13,701 nucleotides of DNA from assembly GCA_007123985.1 (NCBI GenBank), contig SLGA01000116.1, positions 1 to 13,701 of the forward strand, read 5' to 3'. The stretch is from Balneolaceae bacterium. Its GTDB lineage: Bacteria; Bacteroidota; Rhodothermia; Balneolales; Balneolaceae. How positions within the stretch are numbered: position 1 is the first letter of the stretch; every line of letters begins with the position of its first letter. Below are positions 7,448-13,701 of the stretch, piece by piece. The notes under the pieces are model-generated. The model saw only the letters and a program-made list of their open reading frames with translations. It made no database searches and was not told where the DNA came from. The position numbers and the translations under genes are program-made.

Positions 7448-8992
7448 CTACTCTACGGTGAGAAAAACACCACCTCGCCGGGGGTCTCCGCAGCCGGTAA
7501 AAACATTATCATTTGATCTTCCCACAAGATGAACACCTCCAAAAAAGAGGCTTTTATTATTCCAAACCTCTGCTTCAGGGAAATGTTTTTTGAGCTGTTG
7601 AATGGTTTCATTATCAAATCCACCTTCAATACTTAGTGTGTCTTCCTCAACGTGAATTCGTGATCTGTTCACCGCCTCTGTAAGATCACCCTCGTTCGCA
7701 ATGCTAAATAGTAAGACTTGCAAAATGGCTGTTCTGATACGATTGGAACCTCCGGAACCGAACACCATTTCCTTACCACTTTGAAGCTGAAGAATACCGG
7801 GTGCCATCATTGAGCTTATTCGTTGATCCGGTTGCCAGTTTCCTGCACCACCCGGAAATAAATCCTCTTCACCGAGCATGTTGTTCAGCATGATGGATGT
7901 ACCCGGAATAATCACACCACTCCCCTCACCATTACTTGTAGTAAGTGATGCAAGATTTCCAAATTTATCAGCAATACTTATCTGGGTAGTTCCCCTGCCT
8001 GATAAAAATCTTTGATGAACCTGTTTGATATATCGATTTAACAGATCTTCTCCAAGTAAATCAGTTAAACGATTTTCATTATGACGCACCATGTGATCCA
8101 CTCTTGCGCGATTTGTTAGCCGCTGAATTACTGCAAGTCTTTCTGAGAATTCGGTACTTCCGGGATCGTACTTATTTAAGCCAATTTCTTCGCACAGTTT
8201 TGAGGCAAATGCAATTAATATACCGCCTGATGACGGGGGCGGATTTATGATATATCGGTTATCGAATAAGCTGCATTTAAGTGGTTTTCTCTTTACAACT
8301 TCATAATGGTGAAGATCTTTTCTCGTAAGATGCCCTCCTGAACCGGCACAAACTCTCTCTATAGCATTTGCAATTTCACCTTTATAAAAAAGAGTTTCCC
8401 CATCTTTGGCTAAGTTTTCCAGAAAATCTGCAAACAGGGGTCTTTTGAAAGTATCACCTTCACAAAGTAAAGTGCCATCATTTTCAGACGAGAAATAGCG
8501 TTTAACGTTCTTGTTTATTTGATAGATCGGTTTTACGATACGGAGCACTTCAGCCTGAAACGAATTCATCACCACACCTTCTTTAGCCAGATTTAAAGCG
8601 TGTTCTGCAAGCTTTTCAAACGGAAGTGTGCAAAGATCCCGATGAATAGCGAATAAGCCTTTTACAGTTCCCGGTGTAGCTACAGATCCCGGACCAATCC
8701 GGAAATCCTGCTTCGCAGTACCAAAATCAGCGGATATCTTAAAAAAAGATGCATCGTATTCCCGATGTTTAACAACGGGAGTTTGAGCGAAAAAATCGTA
8801 TAGAACAGATTTGCCTGTTTGGGTTTTCGCAAGTAAGAAACCGCCTCCCCCGAGGGAAGAGAGTACCGGTTCAGCTACACAAGCTGTAAGATGAGCTGAT
8901 ACTGCTGCATCGAATGCATTCCCGCCATTTTTCAACACGTTGGCCGCACTTTCAGCAGTTTCAATGTGCCCGGCGGATACAGCTCCTTTCAT
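7448..8992 (-). CDS. Divergent gamma-glutamyltransferase-family Ntn-hydrolase
   Basis: The 514-residue protein follows the gamma-glutamyltransferase plan. These enzymes self-cleave and use the freed threonine to transfer or hydrolyse gamma-glutamyl groups. Visible motifs are GGNAFDAAVSAHL (23-35), SSLGGGGFLL (45-54), the processing site GRGTTQIS with nucleophile Thr335 (Gln where TTH is more usual), Asn354, RISSMMAP with Ser393-Ser394, and FGSGGSNRIR with Gly414-Gly415 for the oxyanion hole. Two things are odd. No signal peptide precedes MKGAVSAGHIETAES, so a cytoplasmic location is likely. The motif that normally reads D-F-R-E-x-A-P reads DFFAQTP (66-72), so the arginine that binds the glutamyl carboxylate in well-studied members is Phe68. 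It may act on another acyl or glutamyl amide. It starts 30 bp after the giant surface-protein gene and may be co-transcribed. Family membership is firm; the substrate is open. Confidence 0.88.
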   Translation of the reverse strand: MKGAVSAGHIETAESAANVLKNGGNAFDAAVSAHLTACVAEPVLSSLGGGGFLLAKTQTGKSVLYDFFAQTPVVKHREYDASFFKISADFGTAKQDFRIGPGSVATPGTVKGLFAIHRDLCTLPFEKLAEHALNLAKEGVVMNSFQAEVLRIVKPIYQINKNVKRYFSSENDGTLLCEGDTFKRPLFADFLENLAKDGETLFYKGEIANAIERVCAGSGGHLTRKDLHHYEVVKRKPLKCSLFDNRYIINPPPSSGGILIAFASKLCEEIGLNKYDPGSTEFSERLAVIQRLTNRARVDHMVRHNENRLTDLLGEDLLNRYIKQVHQRFLSGRGTTQISIADKFGNLASLTTSNGEGSGVIIPGTSIMLNNMLGEEDLFPGGAGNWQPDQRISSMMAPGILQLQSGKEMVFGSGGSNRIRTAILQVLLFSIANEGDLTEAVNRSRIHVEEDTLSIEGGFDNETIQQLKKHFPEAEVWNNKSLFFGGVHLVGRSNDNVFTGCGDPRRGGVFLTVE

Positions 8993-9022
8993 AAACCGGT
9001 CTTTTTTATTTATAGTTTGTTA

Positions 9023-9337
9023 TTAAAACTGCCTCGCGAGTACCGCTGTTTCCCTGAATGCTCTGTTTCTGCCATTGCTGCTGTTGTATGCTTCAACAAA
9101 AACAATGTAAATACCAATTCGATTTCTCTGGCCATCATCAGTGAGACCATCCCATATCAGCGAGCCCTGAAATCCGGCTGCGGTACCTTCAGCAAGTGTT
9201 CTAACTAACCGGCCGTAACGATCGTAAATGCGTACTCGCAACAAGTAATCAGGTTCATCAAAATTGTAATTGATGAACAGATTGTCTTCAAATCCATCAC
9301 CATCCGGGGAGAATGGATTCGGGTCGAGAAACACACC
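9023..9337 (-). other. Putative C-terminal sorting/anchoring domain of the lamin-tail protein
   Basis: These last 104 or so codons form a compact module after the final lamin-tail domain. It contains PNPFSPDGDGFEDN (an Asp-rich loop of the kind that binds calcium), a run of beta strands with IYDRYGRLVRTL, and WDGLTDDGQRNRIGIYIVFVEA. The pattern matches the gliding motility-associated/type IX C-terminal domains, in which an N-P-F-(S/T)-P-(N/D)-G-D-G opening, a Y-(D/N)-R-(Y/W)-G strand and a W-D-G motif are typical. A FlgD-like Ig fold is the alternative description. Confidence 0.65.
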
Positions 9338-10468
9338 CGTATCTGACCCAACAAATTGCGGTTCCTGGTAGATTGAATTTTGCCTCCCCGGACTCCCTCC
9401 CTGAATGGTAGTGTTTGAGCTCCAGTTGGATGCGTCGTTGGTTTCAAAATCAGGATTTATACGCTCAAGAGCTATACCGCGGGTATCAACCAAATTGGGA
9501 TTGTGCCAATCGGGGCTGTAGTCCACCATATCAATTACCGTACGGGTGCTGTCAGCCAGATAAACGCGGCGGCCTGTATTTGGCAGGCTTAATGTGGTTC
9601 GAATCGATTGAAATGCGAATGGCGCAAAATCCTCGCTTAACTCAAAAAACTGTGCTGTTCGGCTTTCTGTAAAGGGTCTGGCAGAGGGTTCCGGGTAAAA
9701 AAGCGCGTATCCATTTGCGGGTATCCATCGCTGTGAGGATGTAATGGGATCAATTCGAACAATTTGCCCATTTTCATTTGGTTCATCGTGTAGAAAAATC
9801 CCCTCAAGAGATAATGCATAAGGCCGGCGATTATATATTTCTATATAATCAGACTGATCCGGAATTCCGTCGCGATCGTCAGCCAGGGGGTTATACATAA
9901 TCTCATTAAATACAATGTCGGCCGGTTGAAGCGGTTGCGCAACCGGCTGCTCAATCTCGGATGATATATTTCCCTGAAAATCACCAAGATTCTCCACATT
10001 TAGCGTAATCGGTTCTCCCAGTGAGATTCCTGCTGCACTCAGCACAACGCGATTTCCGGCGGCAGGATCATATTCCAGCAGATCAGAAACCGACCCATTA
10101 ACTAAAAACCTGGTATTATTCGGCAATTCATTTCTCTGATCAAGCCTGTTGGCCATCATACCATTGCTGTTAGAACTGTTTGTGCTTTCATTTGTAAGGT
10201 CGATAAATTCACTGAATACCACTTCAAGTGAATCAGGATGGAATATATTCGCAAAAATTATTCCGGGAGGGGTTACATCCGGCTCAAACTCACTATTTTC
10301 TTCAGCAGGAGTCGATCCGCGTTCATCCGTACTTAGTGCCCAGTTCGCTTTATCGATGGAAAGTGCAGCGGGATCTTTTCGCTCAAGTGAGATACCCGCC
10401 GGGTTATTATACCATGACGACTGATAGGTAAGACTATCGATAGCTGTGCCTGAAGAATTTCGGATCAC
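9023..10468 (-). CDS. C-terminal part of the giant lamin-tail protein, out of frame with the main part
   Basis: This 481-residue frame, counted from a GTG at 10468, continues the upstream reading frame after an apparent one-base loss. Its coding sense extends back to about 10516, reading VYLSGFQSLNNTSDAV before the GTG, so the GTG is not a convincing natural start. It holds the rest of a lamin-tail domain (to about residue 58), an Ig-like domain (about 63-180), and a last lamin-tail domain (about 182-365) that opens with DIVFNEIMY and has WIPANGYALFY and GIALERINPD. A C-terminal domain (about 378-481) starts DPNPFSPDGDGFEDN, continues with VRIYDRYGRLVRTL and LIWDGLTDDG, and ends in a short beta strand. 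That last domain resembles the gliding/type IX secretion C-terminal domain or the FlgD-like fold, and is probably the export or anchoring signal. There is no signal peptide, so alone it would not be exported. The gamma-glutamyltransferase-like gene follows after 30 bp. Confidence 0.72.
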   Translation of the reverse strand: MIRNSSGTAIDSLTYQSSWYNNPAGISLERKDPAALSIDKANWALSTDERGSTPAEENSEFEPDVTPPGIIFANIFHPDSLEVVFSEFIDLTNESTNSSNSNGMMANRLDQRNELPNNTRFLVNGSVSDLLEYDPAAGNRVVLSAAGISLGEPITLNVENLGDFQGNISSEIEQPVAQPLQPADIVFNEIMYNPLADDRDGIPDQSDYIEIYNRRPYALSLEGIFLHDEPNENGQIVRIDPITSSQRWIPANGYALFYPEPSARPFTESRTAQFFELSEDFAPFAFQSIRTTLSLPNTGRRVYLADSTRTVIDMVDYSPDWHNPNLVDTRGIALERINPDFETNDASNWSSNTTIQGGSPGRQNSIYQEPQFVGSDTGVFLDPNPFSPDGDGFEDNLFINYNFDEPDYLLRVRIYDRYGRLVRTLAEGTAAGFQGSLIWDGLTDDGQRNRIGIYIVFVEAYNSSNGRNRAFRETAVLARQF

Positions 10469-10488
10469 AACGGCATCCGATGTATTAT

Positions 10489-13400
10489 TTAGTGACTGAA
10501 AACCCGATAAGTAAACGATTCTGTATCGGTGAACACCAGAAAGTCGTTCTCAAGAATCGCGGTTCCGGCCGGTATATTTGCACTGCCAGTAGCATCGGAA
10601 AGTGTCCAGCCTGTGAGGTCAAAATTCTGTTCAGTTCGATTATAAATCTCAATAAATTCAGGGCTACCTGCCTGCAATCTTCTGTAAAGAATTTCATTGA
10701 TTACAATATCCTGTGGCTGAACTACGCCAAACTCGAGATAGCGCACTGTTACGGTAGTGGGCTGCATCACATTGCCAAAAATATCACTGACATTACGGGC
10801 AGTAATACTGTATTCGCTGTCATTAACCAATTCTCCGCTCACAAAAAGAATTACATCATTTCCATCAAGCCCAACCATTGAAACAGAAATGGCCGGCGAA
10901 ATGGAATAGTTTGAAACCGTAAGTGCTGTTTCCGGATCAAGCTCTTTGTTAAATCGAAGCCTGAATCCCTGATCCTCAAACTGAACCCCGCTCAGAAGAA
11001 CCGGTGGTTGTGTATCAGGTGTTACTTCATTTGGCAGGCCGGGCGTACCTAACAATTCGTTCGGTGATTCTTCCCAGTTTTGCTGTAGTGTGGCGGGCAC
11101 ATCAGCGCTGAATCTTTCCAAAGCCACTCCATTTCCGCCCCAGCCGGAGGGCGTATATTCTAATGAGTCTGCCAGCACATCATTATCTGTAAACAGACGA
11201 ATTTGATCGGCAACCGTGAGTGTAAAATTCGGGAAATTCGGAATTTCATGGAAGTTTCTTTCCCCGAAAATTTCATCCATTCTCTCTGCATCTTCTGTGA
11301 TAACAATGAATTGACCCGGTTCCAAAAGAAGGTCTTCATCCGAAAGAATTCTCCGCGGTTCTGAGGCAATTTGCCTGCGTTGCAGCCTCCAATTTCTCAG
11401 ATTAAGCAGTTTATCCGAATTATTGAAAAGCTCAACATAGCGTACATATCCTGTTGGCGGACGATACATAAACTCGTTGATTACAACATCCCCGCCTTCA
11501 AATTCATCAAAAACCGTGAATACAAACTCTGAATTATCAGCAATCTGAAAACCCCCGAGAGTACGAATATTCGATATGGTCAGTGTTCGGTTTCCAATAG
11601 GAAACGTACTTTCAAATTCAAGAGTAATATTGTCTGTTTCTTCAAAAACAATTGAAGATGGATTAGCTCCATTTACAGAAAAGTTTGCGGACCGCAGGTC
11701 ATCTTCTCTGATATTTGTATTGAAAACCACTTCCACTTCACGACGAGAAACAGCACGTACTGTGGTTGCCGTAAGATTGAACTCCCGATCCACTTCGTTT
11801 GGCTGACCGGGTGTTCCAAGCAGTTCATTAGGCGATTCGGCCCAGTTATCACGAAACAGAGGAGATCGATCAGCGCGGCGGCGTTCAAGGGCAACCCCGT
11901 TTCCACCCCATTCCGGGCTATATCGAAGCGAATCCATTACCACCCCAAGATTGTTTTCGATAACGATTTCATCACCTCCGTTTTTTAAAGCCGATAAATT
12001 GCCTCCGGCATTTACAAACGGTATATCAGGGAAAATGGATAGCAGACTTTCATTCGGAATAATTACGATATAGGAATTTGGGGGGAGAATCGTTTGCTGA
12101 TTGGTAATCGTACGCCGGGTACCTGTGTCGTTGACCTGCCTCCACCCGGACAGATCCACGGCTTTACCACTTCTGTTAAATAGTTCGATATAGCGTGTGT
12201 AATCATCCGGCTCGTTGTACATAAACTCGTTAATTACCACATCACCCGGTTCAGCCTGTTCTACCAAATAATAAGTAAACTGTGCCTGGGCACTGGCCAA
12301 AACATTTCCAAAAATATCCGGGATATCGGTTACTGTTACAGTATACGTTGTACCCGAATTCATAGAACCGCTCAATATCAAAAGTGCATTGAACGGATCA
12401 GTAAATTCAACCGCATCCACACTCAGATTGCTGCTGATGCTGAAATTGCTTTCAGAAATCAGTTCCAGATTTAGTGATCCGGCAAATTGTACCGAAACAG
12501 TATCAGCATTTACAAAACCAGCACTGATCAGGCGAGGGCGTTCATCATCCGGTTCTACGGTATTTTCTTCACCAGGAGTTCCAAACAGTTCGGCGAGTGA
12601 TTCACCCCAGTTATTCAGATTATTTTCCGGTGAGCTGATACTTCTTCGTTCAAGTGACACCCCGTTACCTCCCCATGAGGATGGCACATATTCAATAAAC
12701 TGTTCCACATCGCCATCGGGGTTTATCAATCTGATTTGATCGGCAACCGTTTGCGTGAAACCTGGATAGTTGTTCATCTGAAACCACGGACCCGATCCGT
12801 AAATTTCTTCGAGAAGTTCGGCATTCGGAGTAATAACGATAAATTCACCGGGTTGAATTGCCAAATCTGAATCACTGAAAATACCACCGTTACTTGGTGC
12901 ACCTTCGGCCCTTCGAAGCTCCCAGTCTCGTAAATTGATCAAACGGTTTGAACGATTATACAGCTCTACATATCTCACAAATCCGGATGCAGGCCGGTAC
13001 ATAAACTCATTGATAATAATGTCGCCACTCTGATAGGGATCGAACACAAAAAAGCTGTACTGAGAATTGGAAGCTATCTCAAAGCCACCCAATGTACGTA
13101 TAGAATTAATCGTAAGTGTTCGCTCACCGCGAGACAGATTTGAACTAAACTCAAGCAGTATCTCATTTCCGTTTTCTAAAACAACCGACTCGGGATTTGT
13201 ACCACCCACAGAGAAATTAGCCGGAATCGCATCTGATTCACGTACATCTGCATTAAAAACAACCTTCACTTCATCTCTGCTGAGTGCTTCTACTGATTCA
13301 GCGACCAGCTCAAAATCCGGACTTACCTCATTCGGTTGACCGGGTGTCCCAAGCAGTTCATTTGGTGATTCATCCCAGTTTTCTGAAAATTCGGGTGTTA

Positions 13401-13701
13401 AATCAGTTCGTCTTCTTTCCAAAGCCACACCATTTCCACCCCATGTTGACGGATTGTAATCTACGAACTCAACTACATCCCCTTCGTTGTCGATCAGACG
13501 AATGCGATCGGGTGTAGTTTGGGTAAGTCCGGGATAATTATTCATCTGAACCCAGGGGCCATCACCAAAAATATCCTCAAGTAGAGAAACATTCGGTGTT
13601 ACGACTACAAATCCGCCAGGCTCAATGGGCAGATCGAACTGACTGAAAGCCCCACCATTCGAGGATGCTCCTTCAGCTCTTCGCAACTCCCAGTCTCTCA
13701 A
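10489..13701 (-). CDS. Giant secreted lamin-tail/Ig-like repeat protein, 5' end outside the window
   Basis: The reading frame is open at the right edge: the first codon is TTG in mid-domain, so it is not a start. It runs 1070 residues to a TAA at 10489. Lamin-tail domains (LTD) alternate with Ig-like domains resembling the bacterial SbsA/Big type: LTD1 (1-124, incomplete), Ig (126-224), LTD2 (226-378), Ig (383-480), LTD3 (486-634), Ig (636-735), LTD4 (737-890), Ig (896-990), LTD5 (996-1070, cut). Later LTDs open with INEFMY or INEILY; complete ones carry WGGNGVALER and end with a GTPG linker. Lamin-tail domains in bacteria occur in large exported proteins, often beside nucleases or cell-surface modules, and their ligands are mostly unknown. 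No enzyme domain is visible in this part. The stop interrupts LTD5 at DTESFTYRVFSH, while homologous sequence continues in the next frame, so the gene is probably frameshifted. An extracellular or surface location is inferred from the continuation's sorting-like domain. Confidence 0.82.
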   Translation of the reverse strand: MRDWELRRAEGASSNGGAFSQFDLPIEPGGFVVVTPNVSLLEDIFGDGPWVQMNNYPGLTQTTPDRIRLIDNEGDVVEFVDYNPSTWGGNGVALERRRTDLTPEFSENWDESPNELLGTPGQPNEVSPDFELVAESVEALSRDEVKVVFNADVRESDAIPANFSVGGTNPESVVLENGNEILLEFSSNLSRGERTLTINSIRTLGGFEIASNSQYSFFVFDPYQSGDIIINEFMYRPASGFVRYVELYNRSNRLINLRDWELRRAEGAPSNGGIFSDSDLAIQPGEFIVITPNAELLEEIYGSGPWFQMNNYPGFTQTVADQIRLINPDGDVEQFIEYVPSSWGGNGVSLERRSISSPENNLNNWGESLAELFGTPGEENTVEPDDERPRLISAGFVNADTVSVQFAGSLNLELISESNFSISSNLSVDAVEFTDPFNALLILSGSMNSGTTYTVTVTDIPDIFGNVLASAQAQFTYYLVEQAEPGDVVINEFMYNEPDDYTRYIELFNRSGKAVDLSGWRQVNDTGTRRTITNQQTILPPNSYIVIIPNESLLSIFPDIPFVNAGGNLSALKNGGDEIVIENNLGVVMDSLRYSPEWGGNGVALERRRADRSPLFRDNWAESPNELLGTPGQPNEVDREFNLTATTVRAVSRREVEVVFNTNIREDDLRSANFSVNGANPSSIVFEETDNITLEFESTFPIGNRTLTISNIRTLGGFQIADNSEFVFTVFDEFEGGDVVINEFMYRPPTGYVRYVELFNNSDKLLNLRNWRLQRRQIASEPRRILSDEDLLLEPGQFIVITEDAERMDEIFGERNFHEIPNFPNFTLTVADQIRLFTDNDVLADSLEYTPSGWGGNGVALERFSADVPATLQQNWEESPNELLGTPGLPNEVTPDTQPPVLLSGVQFEDQGFRLRFNKELDPETALTVSNYSISPAISVSMVGLDGNDVILFVSGELVNDSEYSITARNVSDIFGNVMQPTTVTVRYLEFGVVQPQDIVINEILYRRLQAGSPEFIEIYNRTEQNFDLTGWTLSDATGSANIPAGTAILENDFLVFTDTESFTYRVFSH
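10492..10520 (-). other. Probable frameshift site joining the two parts of the lamin-tail gene
   Basis: In frame, the lamin-tail domain reads up to DTES (codon for Ser1062 at 10516-10518). The frame that makes sense afterwards reads V-Y-L-S-G-F-Q-S-L-N-N-T-S-D-A-V-V-I-R, starting with the GTT codon at 10514-10516. The second frame starts its codons one base earlier, as expected after loss of one base or gain of two. Both sides are intact for hundreds of codons. The exact base cannot be fixed without a homologue. Confidence 0.75.
11023..13371 (-). repeat. Four-copy LTD-Ig protein repeat with a 511-residue superperiod
   Basis: The linker ESPNELLGTPGQPNEV and its variants occur at residues 111, 367, 622 and 878 of the frame (DNA 13371-13324, 12603-12556, 11838-11791, 11070-11023). 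Steps are 256, 255 and 256 residues. The domain-opening INEFMY/INEILY motif occurs at 230, 490, 741 and 1001, with steps of 260, 251 and 260. Every second copy is thus exactly 511 residues (1533 bp) apart. The Ig-like domains alternate between two classes: copies 1 and 3 share RTLTI-NSIRTLGGF-like strands, and copies 2 and 4 share a DIFGNV strand. Confidence 0.85.

Noticed and set aside
10492..10520. Programmed -1 ribosomal frameshift producing the full lamin-tail protein
   Set aside because: No slippery heptamer in the correct frame is seen: the G-G-G-T-T-T-T run is out of register with the zero frame. No clear downstream hairpin was found, so mutation or sequencing error is simpler.
10480..10881. 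Plus-strand open frame of 133 codons
   Set aside because: It lies antisense to the lamin-tail gene, has no recognisable domain, and is explained as a shadow of the real repeat-coding frame.
1..13701. tRNA, rRNA, CRISPR array, insertion sequence, phage or toxin-antitoxin genes
   Set aside because: Reading both strands showed no cloverleaf, spaced short repeats, transposase motifs or terminal inverted repeats. The DNA repeats found are coding repeats of one protein.

Overview
The window looks like a chromosomal stretch from a Balneolota/Rhodothermota- or Bacteroidota-type bacterium. This is an inference from three signs. The candidate promoters include two perfect TAnnTTTG -7 boxes, and most starts lack a strong Shine-Dalgarno sequence. 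There is a giant surface protein of lamin-tail and Ig-like modules ending in a gliding/type IX-like C-terminal domain. There are also GCS2-CBS fusion enzymes of a kind I associate with this group. No rRNA, tRNA, CRISPR array, insertion sequence or phage gene was seen.

Left part (68-6321, all minus strand, so transcription runs from 6321 towards 1). Two tandem paralogues (4381-6321 and 2458-4356) each join a glutamate-cysteine-ligase-like (GCS2) domain to a CBS-domain pair. They are followed, with an 11-bp overlap, by a zinc-dependent succinylglutamate desuccinylase/aspartoacylase-family hydrolase (1311-2468). These three look like one operon for making and breaking an amide or gamma-glutamyl-type bond, with the ligases sensing nucleotides. 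The substrate is unknown. Downstream come scpB (559-1263, chromosome segregation), which has its own Bacteroidota-type promoter candidate, and a small exported protein (68-448).

Middle. A 230-bp divergent intergenic region (6322-6551) carries candidate promoters for both directions. A SirB1-type transglutaminase-like protein (about 6576-7436, plus strand) follows. It converges, with only 11 bp between stop codons, on a divergent gamma-glutamyltransferase-like gene (7448-8992, minus strand) that lacks a signal peptide and the family's usual substrate-binding arginine.

Right part (9023-13701, minus strand). One very large secreted repeat protein, 5'-truncated by the window edge, is split by an apparent single-base frameshift near 10492-10520. 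The two reading frames are 10489-13701 and 9023-10468. The protein alternates lamin-tail domains with two classes of Ig-like domain, with an exact higher-order period of 511 residues. It ends in a putative cell-surface sorting domain. The frameshift would remove the last lamin-tail/Ig modules and the sorting domain unless it is a sequencing error. The gamma-glutamyltransferase-like gene lies 30 bp downstream and may be co-transcribed.

The gene-free stretches are all short (the longest is 230 bp). No convincing rho-independent terminator was found.
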